Below, one piece after another: positions 36,101 through 46,612 of a stretch of DNA of 64,000 bases (its first letter is position 1; each line of letters begins with the position of its first letter). Position numbers and translations under genes: made by a program. Under the pieces are notes generated by a model that searched no databases, was not told the origin of the DNA, and saw only the letters and a list, made by a program, of their open reading frames with translations. This DNA is from Deltaproteobacteria bacterium. GTDB lineage: Bacteria; Myxococcota; UBA727; VGSZ01. The stretch lies in NCBI GenBank assembly GCA_016177705.1, contig JACOUT010000011.1, positions 62,001-126,000 of the forward strand, written 5' to 3'.

Positions 36101-36801
36101 CGCACCTGTTCGACGGGCTGCGCGCGGAGACGCAGGACCTCGTGCGCAAGCTCGGCAACCCTCGGCTCATCGACAAGAACCTCAGCATCTTCGTCCCGGT
36201 CTACCACCTCGAGCGCAAGGAGCCCGAGCACGCGACCGCGGTGGCGGAGAAGCTCGTCAAGCTCATCGAGGTCCTGCCCACGGATGCGTGGCTCAAACAG
36301 TACGCACACGTCTACTCCGTCTGTGCGGCCGCGCTGCAAGGCGACCTCGACGGCGCGGCGGCACGGCTGCCCGCCGTGGTCGAGGCGGCGGCCGCGGCCA
36401 ACTTCCGTCATCAGGTGTTGGGCTACGCGACCTGGGCGCACGTCGCTGCACGGCGCAATGATCCGACCAACGCGCGGGCGGCCGCCGAGCGCGCGTTCGC
36501 ACGCGCGACCGACGCCCAGCACGGCTCACCCTTCGACGAGATCATCGCGCGGCGCGCCTGGGCCGCCGCCGATCCGGCGCGCGCCGAGCACGAGCTCGAG
36601 CGAGCGCTCGCGCTCGCCGTCGAATTCCGACTGCGTTTGCAGGAGGGCATTTGCCGCATGGCGCTCGCGGAGGTCGCGCTGCATCGGCAGGGCCGCGCCG
36701 CCGCAGGTGACCAACTCCAGCTCGCCGAGGCGCGCTTCTCCGAGGTGAACGCAACGACCTGGCTCAAGGACGTCGCCGGCTTTCGGGCGCGTGCCGCATG
36801 A
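33151..36801 (+). CDS. Ser/Thr kinase fused to AAA ATPase and TPR region
   Basis: A 1216-residue regulator of the kinase/AAA (MalT/PknK-like) type. The kinase domain spans about residues 43-310 with loop LGEGGMGRVW, K74 and DFG at 190-192. Its catalytic loop is H170-C-D-I-K-A-E-N, where most kinases have HRD, so Cys replaces the Arg. This puts it in the group of non-RD kinases. A P-loop ATPase follows with Walker A GAPAGVGKS (354-362) and Walker B VVLVLEDLHWSD. The remaining 600 residues are helical repeats of TPR type. It overlaps the phosphatase gene by four bases (ATGA), so kinase and phosphatase are made together. The input signal is unknown. Confidence 0.88.
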   Translation: MAGWLELLKLNVAGRLDRLFGDEVVPDAATAPFVLEQGAQVAERYRLERVLGEGGMGRVWAARDLVEKRPVALKEMRLPGGMSDVEREASAVLFRREFYAMKKLQHPGTVRVFDAGTLETGDRYLTMEIVDGEDLERLVEKRPLKSDAAFQILLDLAQTLSFIHARLFVHCDIKAENLRLTPQKRLKLMDFGLMHQLGTPASSQLKGTPAYLAPEWPRGAVIDARTDLYSVGVLGFYLVTGRFPFSGKSLAEMVEAHLRRAPPRPSTFTEVDPKLEAILMKLLEKEPRDRYESAAALARALADASGRPLEEEGLAARASYLHVADLVGRERESKVLDERLASLQSGHSRALFIGAPAGVGKSRLLAEFELKAKFAEIPFGLGQCRPEGLAPLAPIKQALLALVPVTPPEVLQKHRPILGKLLPQLAVADAPTFTDPAKEKMAVLQTMAAWVREVALEKPVVLVLEDLHWSDNATIELMNRLIAALDGTRGLFVGTFRSNELGRISPALQTLDEGLSDRIDLTLLSRDDVARLVSLAVAGLAVPSAFIDHLHEKTQGNAFFVTEVLRSLVERSLLSRKGGAWIASGDLGTQALPGTVAETVGARLATLAPDKLRFFRGLAPVGRVLEMALVSDVAGVEQQTLFELLDEGVERQFLQYAEGRYFFTHELVRQTIYDGTEPEAKKQSHGRIATYLERVAGGNAEAQRQIGYHWRLSPDPTRAIDPLMKAGDFALANKALLDATLLLKEAADLLESAPTFKARDKILPGLLGKLVEVGFSGHPPTCVACADKLFGLWAPRIEEGQRKLAPLLAELERGDRAKALPKVVREIAVSDKMGADEMFLKRAELRVLQGVALAAMGNKERVVTVVDDVTREQPEGSPYRPAGRLAHGIFNVHTGRFALLGELAQNVQALRAARDALGKLPRRLSWALGLSGYLQNLYLAMSGRAIDTALTEEGLAIAEAGAFGDLRLHHLNARLTYGCFSGDAHLFDGLRAETQDLVRKLGNPRLIDKNLSIFVPVYHLERKEPEHATAVAEKLVKLIEVLPTDAWLKQYAHVYSVCAAALQGDLDGAAARLPAVVEAAAAANFRHQVLGYATWAHVAARRNDPTNARAAAERAFARATDAQHGSPFDEIIARRAWAAADPARAEHELERALALAVEFRLRLQEGICRMALAEVALHRQGRAAAGDQLQLAEARFSEVNATTWLKDVAGFRARAA

Positions 36802-39242
36802 CGACGAGCCTCGCCCTCAGGGCGGATCCCCTGCTGGTTCGCGCGGAGGACGCCTACCAGCGCGTGCTCGCCGGCTTCACGCGCCGAGGCCTCCGCGAAC
36901 TGCGACCGCTCTCCGGTGCCATCGCGCGCGACGCCCCGCCGGAGGTCCGCGCGCGCCTCCAGTTGCTCGCCGGCAAGGCCTTTCGTCTCGCGGGCCACGC
37001 GAGCCCGGCCGCCGAGGCGCTCAAGGCCGCCTTCGTGGCGTTTCCCGCCGACTGCGTGGCCGAGCGCAATGAGGCCGCGCTGCTGCTGGTGGAGAACGAC
37101 ATCGCGCGCGGCGCGCTGCCGGCAGCCCGCCAGCTCGTCGTGGAGCTGGCCGATCGCATGAGCGCCGGCGCCCGCGACTGCGCCCATGGGCTGCTGCACG
37201 CGAGCGCGGGAGCCTACGTCGAGGGCATGGCGCTGTTGCGCGAGAGCGCCGGCACGTTGACGGGCGACGCGCAGCAATGGGCGCGGCTGTTCCACGCAGA
37301 GGCGTGCATGGACGCCGAGAAGCTCGAGCTGGCGGGCACAGCGCTCGCTGCTTTGGCGGAGGGCACCGTCGCGCGCAAGAACGACGAGCTGCACATGCGC
37401 TGGTTGGCGCAGCGCGCGTTGCTCGCCGCCATCCTGCACCACGGCGACCTCGGCGGCGACTCCTCGAAGAAAGGCCAGTCCATGGCCGACGTGAAGCGCG
37501 CCTGGCGGAGCGCGCGCGCGCACGCGATCAACGTGCCTCGCTACGCGGCGGTCGCCGACGTGTGCGCCGCGATGGGCAGCGCGGGAGCGCGTCCGGCGCG
37601 CTCGTTGGCGCTGATGGAGCGGGCGCTGGTCGCGCTGCGCAAGCTGCCCTATCGCTTCGACGAGGCGCGCCTCGGCCTGCTCTACGAGGCCAAAGTGGCG
37701 CGCACGCACGAGCGAACCTCGGCGCCGCTGGTGGCTCGCGGGCGCGACATCCTGGCGAAGATGGGTGCGACCGCACGGCTGACCGCGGGCGCGGGCGAGA
37801 GCGGCTCGATATTTCGCTCCATGGCCCGCTCGATGATGACCACGGGCGCCAAGGGCGACGACGTCGAGCTGGCGGCCATCTTCGAGGTGAACAAGCACAT
37901 CGCGTCGTCGCTCAAGCTCGACGAGGTCTTGCAGCGCATCCTCGAGAGCGTGGTGCGCGTGCTCAAGGCAGAGCGTGGCGTCATCCTCCGGCCCACCGGG
38001 AGCGAGGGCGGCTTCACCGCGGCGGCGACGCGCGGCATCGACCCCGCTGCCGTGCGCCCCGACGGCGGCGAGATCTCGTTCTCGGTGGTGCGCGAGGCGG
38101 CCAAGCGCGGCGGGGCGGTGCTGTCGGACAACGCCCAGCTCGACGAGCGTTTCCGCGGGCAAGCGAGCGTGCTCGCCTCCAACATCCGCTCGGTGCTGTG
38201 CGCCCCAATCGCCACAGCCAAAGGGAGCTACGGCTTTCTCTACCTGGACTCGTCGGTGTTGACGCGGGCCTTCAACGAGGGCCATCGCGAGGCGATCGAG
38301 GTGGTGTGCACGCAGGCGGCGACCGCCATCGAGAACGCGCAAGCGTTCGGCGAGATCGAGGCGCTGACGCGCGACCTCGAACACCGCGTCGAGGAGCGAA
38401 CGCGCGAGCTCTCCCAACGCAGCGAAGAGCTCAGCAAATCGCTCGACGAGCTGCGCACCACCAAGCTCGCGCTCGCTGAAGCCGAGCGCGACGCGATGAG
38501 GAAGGAGCTCGAGACCGCGCGCGCGATCCAGGTGCGCCTGATTCCGCCCGAACAGACCATCGAGCGGCCGGGGCTTCGCGTGTTCGGGCGCGTGCGACCC
38601 GCCTTCTATTGTGCGGGTGACATGTGGACCATCTTCTCGCTGTCGCCGACCAAGACGCTGCTGTTCGTCGGTGACGTCACCGGCCACGGCGCCGCTTCGA
38701 GCATGGTGGCGACGGCGGCCAAGGCGGCGGCGGACGCGTTCCTGGCGATGAAGCGGGACCTGTCGCTGCTCGAGTTCGTCAAGAGCCTCGACGCCGCCAT
38801 CGGCGCCTCCGGCCGCGGCGAGCTGCTCATGACGGCGTGCATCTGCCTGATCGACACCGAACAGCGAACACTCGAGTGCGTGTCCGCGGGCCACGAGGCG
38901 CCGCGCGTCATCGACAACTCCACGGGCCTCGCCGAGATCGGGACCATCGCCGCGCGTGGCACGCGGCTCGGCGAGCCCGACCGGGCGATGGAGATCGAAC
39001 AGGCCACGCTGGCGCTCGTCAGAGGACAGCGGATCGTCCTTTACACCGACGGGCTGACCGAGTGCTCCGACGCCAAGGGGCGGCAATTCGGGCAGCGGCG
39101 CCTCAAGCAGGCGTTGGTACCGTTGGCCGCCGAGACCCCGGAGCGCATCGTCACCTCGCTCATCGACGGGGCGCTCACCTATTCCACGGGTGGTCAGCTC
39201 GACGACGACATCACGGTTGTCTGTGTCGAGGTCTGCGAGTAG
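36798..39242 (+). CDS. GAF domain PP2C/SpoIIE-type phosphatase
   Basis: An 814-residue protein. The first 350 residues are Ala-rich helical repeats continuing the style of the upstream kinase's TPR part. A GAF domain is at about 360-520 (IFEVNKHIASSLKLDEVLQRILESV). A coiled coil (LEHRVEERTRELSQRSEELSKSL) leads to the PP2C/SpoIIE phosphatase at about 590-812, with metal-binding D626 in FVGDVTGHGAASSM, YTDGLTEC and the terminal QLDDDITVV. Phosphatases of this kind remove phosphate from STAS-domain anti-anti-sigma proteins. STAS-like proteins follow in the next genes, so they are its probable targets (inference). It is translationally coupled to the kinase gene before it. Confidence 0.9.
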   Translation: MTTSLALRADPLLVRAEDAYQRVLAGFTRRGLRELRPLSGAIARDAPPEVRARLQLLAGKAFRLAGHASPAAEALKAAFVAFPADCVAERNEAALLLVENDIARGALPAARQLVVELADRMSAGARDCAHGLLHASAGAYVEGMALLRESAGTLTGDAQQWARLFHAEACMDAEKLELAGTALAALAEGTVARKNDELHMRWLAQRALLAAILHHGDLGGDSSKKGQSMADVKRAWRSARAHAINVPRYAAVADVCAAMGSAGARPARSLALMERALVALRKLPYRFDEARLGLLYEAKVARTHERTSAPLVARGRDILAKMGATARLTAGAGESGSIFRSMARSMMTTGAKGDDVELAAIFEVNKHIASSLKLDEVLQRILESVVRVLKAERGVILRPTGSEGGFTAAATRGIDPAAVRPDGGEISFSVVREAAKRGGAVLSDNAQLDERFRGQASVLASNIRSVLCAPIATAKGSYGFLYLDSSVLTRAFNEGHREAIEVVCTQAATAIENAQAFGEIEALTRDLEHRVEERTRELSQRSEELSKSLDELRTTKLALAEAERDAMRKELETARAIQVRLIPPEQTIERPGLRVFGRVRPAFYCAGDMWTIFSLSPTKTLLFVGDVTGHGAASSMVATAAKAAADAFLAMKRDLSLLEFVKSLDAAIGASGRGELLMTACICLIDTEQRTLECVSAGHEAPRVIDNSTGLAEIGTIAARGTRLGEPDRAMEIEQATLALVRGQRIVLYTDGLTECSDAKGRQFGQRRLKQALVPLAAETPERIVTSLIDGALTYSTGGQLDDDITVVCVEVCE

Positions 39243-39382
39243 CGCTGGCGTCTGCCGAGCCATAACGTGCCGTAATCGTTGGCGTCGAAGGATCACCCGT
39301 CCCTCATGGGCCTACGTTCACCTGCCTGCCTCGCAGGGCGGACAGTTCGCGCGGTAGAGCCGCTGTCGGCTAGGCTCGTTGC

Positions 39383-41598
<2,216 letters not shown>

Positions 41599-41602
<4 letters not shown>

Positions 41603-42552
41603 CCTCCGGCGCCCGGGCCCTCATCGTCGATCGCGACGAGACGCATGCCCGCGCGGTCACGGAGGTGCTCGCGCGTGCGGTTCACGAAGTCGAGTCCGTC
41701 ACCGAGCTGGCGCGGGTCCCTGCCGGCGAATTCGATCTGGTCGTCGCCAGCTTCGACGGCCTCGGGCTCGAGGGCACCGCCGCGCTGCTCCAGCGGTTTC
41801 GCGAGCTGCGCAGCCGCGGGCGCGTGCTGCTGTTCATCGGCGCGGTCGATCGCGGGGCGCTCGCCGGCCTGTTCGGCGAGCACGGGCTCTCGAACGTGCT
41901 CGCCAGGAGCGGCGACCTCGACGCGGCGGATCTCCTCGTCACGGTACAGAAGATCTTGCGTGGCGACGTCTTCGGCATCGACAAGTACTTCCCGGCGACC
42001 GCCCGCACCCACCGCATGGAGGTTCGCGCGAGCACGGAGCGCGACGGCCTGCTCGAGGCAACCCGAGCGTTCGCGTTGGCTGCCGGAGCGCAGGGGCGCT
42101 TCGCCGACCTGCTGTGCAACGCCTGCGACGAGATGCTGACCAACGCGCTCTACAACGCACCGGTCGATCGAGACGGCAAGCCGCGATACGCACACCTCTC
42201 GCGCGTCAACCCGGTGACGCTCGAGCCGACCGAAACCGTGGTGGTGACGCTCGCCTCCGATGGGCAGGAGATGGGCATCTCCGTCGTCGACCCCTTCGGC
42301 AGCCTCAAGGTCCCCACCATCACGCAATACCTCGCCAAGTGCCTGCGACGCGGCAGTGACTTGGTCGACGAGAAGGAGGGCGGCGCAGGCCTCGGGCTCT
42401 ACTACGTCTTCGAGGCGGTCTCCCATTTCGTGGTCAACCTTCAGGCAGGAGCGCGCACGGAGATGATCGGCATCGTCGACGTCCGCGGGCGCTACAAGGA
42501 CTTCGTGCAACGTGCCAAGTCCTTCAATGTCTTCGTCACCTCGAGCGCATGA
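41599..42552 (+). CDS. Pseudo-receiver plus RsbW-like HATPase
   Basis: A 317-residue protein. Residues 1-120 have the fold order of a receiver (ALIVDRDETHARAV) but the phosphoacceptor position reads FDLVVASFD, with no Asp where one is expected, so it is probably a degenerate receiver. The C-terminal part is a GHKL ATPase of the RsbW/anti-sigma kind: N-box CDEMLTNALYNAP (E178, N182), VVDPFGSL as a modified G1 box and EGGAGLGLYYVF as the G2 box. RsbW-type proteins phosphorylate STAS proteins and bind sigma factors. The start overlaps the previous stop, and its own stop overlaps the next start (ATGA), so it is tightly linked to the STAS gene that follows. Histidine-kinase alternatives are unlikely as no H-box is seen. 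Confidence 0.82.
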
Positions 42553-43028
42553 CTTCAAGCACCGCCTCCCAGGTCACCGTCTCGGATGAAGGGGAGGGCC
42601 GCCTCGTCACCGTGCGCGGCGCCATCACCGAGGCAACCGACTTCACGGCCGCACTGAGTGCCGGGCCGAAGCGTGTCACCGTCGAGCTGAGCGGCGTCGA
42701 CCGCGTCAACAGCTTCGGTGTCCGTGGGTGGATCCGCTTCGTCAAGGCGCTGTCCGACGCCGGTGTCGCCTGCACGCTCGACGGCGTCAGCGTCGCGATG
42801 GTGCGGCAGATGAACATGATCCCGCAGGCGCGCGGCGGTGCCGCGGTCCGCACCATCTACGCGCCCTACTATTGCGAGCAGTGCGACGATGAGCGCGCGC
42901 TCACGCTCGCCGCCGGCGCGACCTCGGCGCCGGAGCAGGCCACCTGCCCAAGCTGCGGCGGCGTCATGGAATTCGACGACGTGCAGGCCACGTACTTCGC
43001 GTTCCTCGGCGAGCAGCGGGCGAGCTGA
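42549..43028 (+). CDS. Small STAS-like / zinc ribbon protein
   Basis: A 159-residue stand-alone version of the module found in the neighbouring kinases. The STAS-like part (1-100) has VTVELSGVDRVNSFGVRGWI with S55, F56, G57. The zinc ribbon has C109/C112 and C133/C136, then the shared ending EFDDVQATYF. In partner-switching systems a small STAS protein is the target of the RsbW-like ATPase and of a PP2C phosphatase; both are encoded in the same gene run. It overlaps the ATPase gene by four bases (ATGA), which supports that pairing. It has no kinase part and no signal peptide. The STAS call is inference; the zinc ribbon is directly visible. Confidence 0.75.
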   Translation: MTSSTASQVTVSDEGEGRLVTVRGAITEATDFTAALSAGPKRVTVELSGVDRVNSFGVRGWIRFVKALSDAGVACTLDGVSVAMVRQMNMIPQARGGAAVRTIYAPYYCEQCDDERALTLAAGATSAPEQATCPSCGGVMEFDDVQATYFAFLGEQRAS

Positions 43029-43044
43029 CGGTGCAGGCGCGATC

Positions 43045-44991
43045 GTGACGGCGTCATCCACCACCACCGCTCCCGACGTCACCCGCATCGAAATCCCGGG
43101 TGGGCTGCTGGTGCGGGTGCGCGGCAAGATCGACGCCGCCTTCGCCGGCCTCGGCATTCCCCCTGGGTTCGCCGGCGAGATCGTCATCGATCTCGCCGGC
43201 GTCGAGCGCATCACCTCGTCGGGCGTGCGCGGCTGGATGGCCGCGCGTCCCGAGCTCGAGCATGCGCGCGCCGTCTGGTTGTCGCGCGTCCCGCCCTGTG
43301 TCGTGTCGCAGCTCAACGCGGTCGCGGGTTTCGCCGGCAGGTGCGGCGTCATCAGCCTGTTCCTCCCCTTTGTGTGCGCCGCGTGCGGCAACGAGCAGCA
43401 CGAGCTGCTGGACCTGCGTCAGTCCCTCGACTCCGAACGGACGGGCCCAGGGCCGGTGCCGTGTCCGAAGTGCGGCGGCACCGCCTCGCTCGACGAGGAG
43501 CCGGCCGACTACCTGGCCTTCGTCGCGCACGCGCCCCGGCCCCAGCTCTCCGCGGTCGCGACGCGCCTGCTGCGCGACGACGTCGGCAACGAGACCACGT
43601 TGATGATCGAAAAGGAGGTGTCGGGCACGGTGACGATGGTGCGGTTGTCGGGCCCGCTGTGCGGCCGCCAACGGCTGGCGCGCCGACTCGACGGCCTCGA
43701 CGGCAAGGTGCTCGTCGACCTCACGCACGTGACCGTGGCGGACGCGGAGGGCGTGGCCGATCTCGCCGCGGCCTTGCGTGCCGGTGCCGCCAGCACGTGG
43801 TTTCGCGGCGCCGCGCGCGAGGTGCTCGACCTGCTGCAGGCCGCCGACCCGGAGCTCGCGCGCAGGCACTTGACCGAGGGGAGCGTGATCGACCCCGAGA
43901 TCGCAGCCGTCTTGGCGCCGCCGGGCACGCCGAGCACTCCGGATAGCGACGCGCTCCCCGCCGGCTTTCAGCAGATTCGTTGCCTTGGGGCGGGCGGCAT
44001 GGCGGAGGTCTTTCTGGCGCGCCGCACTGGGCCAGGCGCGCTGGAGAAGCTCGTCGCCGTCAAGCGCATCCTCCCCAGCCTCGTGAAGAACGAGCGGTTT
44101 CGCGCGCTCTTCCAACGCGAGGCGCGCGTCGCTGCCTTGGTGTCGCATCCGAACGTCGTGCAGACCTTCGAGCTGCTCGAGCAGGATGGCCAGCTCCTCC
44201 TGGTCATGGAGTACGTCGACGGCTGGGATCTCGGCTGGCTGGTCGATCGCGCGCAGGCAAGCGCGCTGCGCCCCCCTCCGCAGGTAGCGTTGCGCGTCGG
44301 CCTCGACCTGCTCGCCGGCCTCGCCGCCGCGCATGCGGCGGTGGACGCCCGCGGCAATCGCGCGGCCGTCATCCACCGGGACGTGTCGCCGCATAACGCC
44401 CTGATGACCAGGGACGGAGTCATCAAGGTCGCCGACTTTGGCGTCGCCAAATCGATGGGCGAGGTCGGCATGGACACCAGGAGCGCCGTGATGGGCAAGG
44501 TTGCCTACATGGCCCCTGAGCAGATCAACCCGGCCCTCGGGGCGGTCGGTCCCCACTCCGACGTGTACTCCGCGGCCCTGGTGCTCTTCGAGCTGTTGGC
44601 TGTGGAGCACCCCTTCGTGCGCAGCGGCGCCTTCGAGGCCATCCAGGCGGTGCTCCACGGGCCGTTGCCACCCCTCTCGCTCGAGGATGGCGAGCTTGCC
44701 GGCCTGCTGGCGCGCTGGTTCGACCAGGCCCTGGCACGCCCCATCGACCAGCGCTTTGCCGATGGATGCGCTGCGCTGGACGCACTGCGGCGTGCGGTCG
44801 AGCCCCGGTGGGTCGCCCCCCACGCCGAGGTCGCCCGGTGGGCTGGTGCCGTGGCGGATTCTTGCCTCCCTGCGCGCGGAGCCCAAGAATCCGGGCTGAC
44901 GCCTGCAGCCGACCCGATACTCCGGCCACCGCAGGTAGGTGACAGAACACAGGTTCTGTCGGAGGAAGACCTCGCGGTTGACGACGGTTGA
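43045..44991 (+). CDS. STAS-like / zinc ribbon / Ser/Thr kinase fusion
   Basis: A 648-residue paralogue of the neighbouring fusion. The STAS-like loop reads VERITSSGVRGW (S58, S59), the only copy keeping the canonical Ser just before Gly. The ribbon has C111/C114 and C140/C143. A second STAS-like region (VTMVRLSGPLCGRQRL) follows at about 190-280, without the second ribbon of its relatives. The kinase spans about 310-570, with LGAGGMAEVFLA, HRDVSPHNA and DFG (VADFGVAK). The GTG start was chosen because the frame before it lacks any family residues. It lies 16 bases after the small STAS gene, so it is in the same transcription unit. The C-terminus overlaps the next gene. Confidence 0.85.
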   Translation: MTASSTTTAPDVTRIEIPGGLLVRVRGKIDAAFAGLGIPPGFAGEIVIDLAGVERITSSGVRGWMAARPELEHARAVWLSRVPPCVVSQLNAVAGFAGRCGVISLFLPFVCAACGNEQHELLDLRQSLDSERTGPGPVPCPKCGGTASLDEEPADYLAFVAHAPRPQLSAVATRLLRDDVGNETTLMIEKEVSGTVTMVRLSGPLCGRQRLARRLDGLDGKVLVDLTHVTVADAEGVADLAAALRAGAASTWFRGAAREVLDLLQAADPELARRHLTEGSVIDPEIAAVLAPPGTPSTPDSDALPAGFQQIRCLGAGGMAEVFLARRTGPGALEKLVAVKRILPSLVKNERFRALFQREARVAALVSHPNVVQTFELLEQDGQLLLVMEYVDGWDLGWLVDRAQASALRPPPQVALRVGLDLLAGLAAAHAAVDARGNRAAVIHRDVSPHNALMTRDGVIKVADFGVAKSMGEVGMDTRSAVMGKVAYMAPEQINPALGAVGPHSDVYSAALVLFELLAVEHPFVRSGAFEAIQAVLHGPLPPLSLEDGELAGLLARWFDQALARPIDQRFADGCAALDALRRAVEPRWVAPHAEVARWAGAVADSCLPARGAQESGLTPAADPILRPPQVGDRTQVLSEEDLAVDDG

Positions 44992-46612
44992 TGCCCCGAA
45001 GCCGGCCAGACCGACCGTGGTGCTCCACCGGTTGTCGCTCGCGCCCTCCGAGGCCCGGCTGCTCGAGGGCAGCGGCGTGCGCGTGGTGCGGTCGCGTACG
45101 GTCGAGCAGACCATCGCTGCCGTCGACGCCGGTGGCAGCCCGTCGGTCGTCGTGGTGTCGTTGTCGGTGGGCGGGCAGGGTCCCGAGCAGATCCTCGCCG
45201 AGCTGAAGAAGCGCCAGGCGGAGCGCGAGGCCACGGTGCACGTGGTCGCGACCTCGAGCCCTGGACGAAGCAACCTGCGACGCGCCCGACAGCTCGGTCT
45301 CGACGCCGTCTATGCATGGCCCGAGGGAGCTTTTGCCCAGATCGCCAAGGTGTTGGCGGCCGCACCGAACGTGGTGCTGCGTCGCTTCGCAGAACGGGCG
45401 CCGGTCGCGCGGGCCCTCGGCCTGCACTTCGGCTTCGGCATCGACGCGCGCATCGTCAACATCAGCACCACCGGCGCCATGCTCGAGAGCGACCAGACTG
45501 GCGCGCAGGTCGAGAGCGTGGGCTTCGAGTTCTCGGTCGGCGGCACGCCGCAGCCGCCCATCTTCGCCAAGGTGGTGTGGCGGGAGCCCTATGGCGAGCG
45601 CGTTCGCCTGGGTTTGCAGTTCGTCGACATCTCGGACGCCACCAGCCAGGCCATCGCGCGCTTCGTCGAAGAGTCGAACGTCATGCGCGTCGGCGGCGCT
45701 CGCGCCGAGCAACGTCTGAAGCCAATGGGCGGGCAGAAGGTGAGGGTCGTCCACGGCAAGCGCCGCGACTACTTCCGCATCGAGGACAGCGACGGCACGC
45801 TCACGCTCGTTCCCAACAAGCACTTCTTCGTGCCCTACGAGCTCGGCGACGAGATCGAGGTGGTGCCGGCGACGGGAACGAGCGGACCGCGGCGCCTGCG
45901 CGCGCGCATCGTGGCGCGCCAGCCGCTCGACCCCGAGCGCATCGACAGCCGCATCGCGTGGCGCATCGCGCCCGTGAGCGAGGTGCGCGACGACGTCACC
46001 GACCCGCGCGGGACGCTCCGGCCCTCGAGCGATGGCGGCGCCATCGACGGAGGCGCGCTGGGCGCGGACGCCCGGTGGCAGCAGCTCGCGCATGCCATCG
46101 ACCTGTTGGCGAAGGGCGAGGATCCGTTCGCCGGCCGCACCCACTTCGTCGTCATCCCTGCACCACCGCAGGGCCTCAACGCCAAGCTCGGCGCGCGCAC
46201 ATTCACGCTCACGCTCAAGGGCGCGGGGACGCTGTTGCTGTTCCACGAGCGCGACCGCTACCTCGCGCTCCCTCCTGCTCAGACGGAGGCATTCAGGGTC
46301 ACCGTCGGGCGCGGTGAAGCGGTCGATGTGCCCATCGCCAACGCGACCGTCTCCAAGCTGCACGTGCTGTTGCACTGGAGCCCGGCGCTCGGCTCCTGGG
46401 AGATCGAGGACGTCGGCTCGAGCAACGGCACGCGCATCCGCGCTGACGCCTTCTCCGGTGAGGAGCGCAGGGTCATGCCGACCGTGCGCGAGCCGCTGCG
46501 CCGCGGCAACGTCGTGCGTCTCGGCAAGCAGCGGCTGCACCTGCTGTCCGTCGACGAGCTGCGCGCCACCTGCAGTCTCCTGCTCGCGCAGCGACGCCGC
46601 GCGCCCGGCTGA
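44939..46612 (+). CDS. Receiver-like / PilZ / FHA protein
   Basis: A 557-residue multi-domain protein. Residues 25-140 look like a degenerate receiver (VVLHRLSLAPSEARLL, VVVVSLSVGGQGPEQIL). A PilZ-like region is at about 145-250 (ARIVNISTTGAML and RVRLGLQFVDIS), followed by a second small barrel near 260-330 (KHFFVPYELGDEIEVV). A FHA domain ends the protein, with G457-R458, S472-x2-H475 (VSKLHVLLHW) and SSNGTRI, which binds phospho-threonine. It can thus read kinase output and perhaps c-di-GMP. The start is uncertain: the frame opens at GTG 44939, but TTG 44978, with GGAGG twelve bases upstream, would overlap the kinase gene less. The C-terminus touches the convergent kinase gene with no gap. 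Confidence 0.82.
   Translation: MTEHRFCRRKTSRLTTVDAPKPARPTVVLHRLSLAPSEARLLEGSGVRVVRSRTVEQTIAAVDAGGSPSVVVVSLSVGGQGPEQILAELKKRQAEREATVHVVATSSPGRSNLRRARQLGLDAVYAWPEGAFAQIAKVLAAAPNVVLRRFAERAPVARALGLHFGFGIDARIVNISTTGAMLESDQTGAQVESVGFEFSVGGTPQPPIFAKVVWREPYGERVRLGLQFVDISDATSQAIARFVEESNVMRVGGARAEQRLKPMGGQKVRVVHGKRRDYFRIEDSDGTLTLVPNKHFFVPYELGDEIEVVPATGTSGPRRLRARIVARQPLDPERIDSRIAWRIAPVSEVRDDVTDPRGTLRPSSDGGAIDGGALGADARWQQLAHAIDLLAKGEDPFAGRTHFVVIPAPPQGLNAKLGARTFTLTLKGAGTLLLFHERDRYLALPPAQTEAFRVTVGRGEAVDVPIANATVSKLHVLLHWSPALGSWEIEDVGSSNGTRIRADAFSGEERRVMPTVREPLRRGNVVRLGKQRLHLLSVDELRATCSLLLAQRRRAPG

Noticed and set aside
36423..39296. A very long open frame on the minus strand over the kinase and phosphatase genes
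   Set aside because: It is the antisense shadow of a GC-rich gene: stop codons are rare there, residues are Arg/His/Glu biased, and the plus strand carries clear kinase and PP2C domains.
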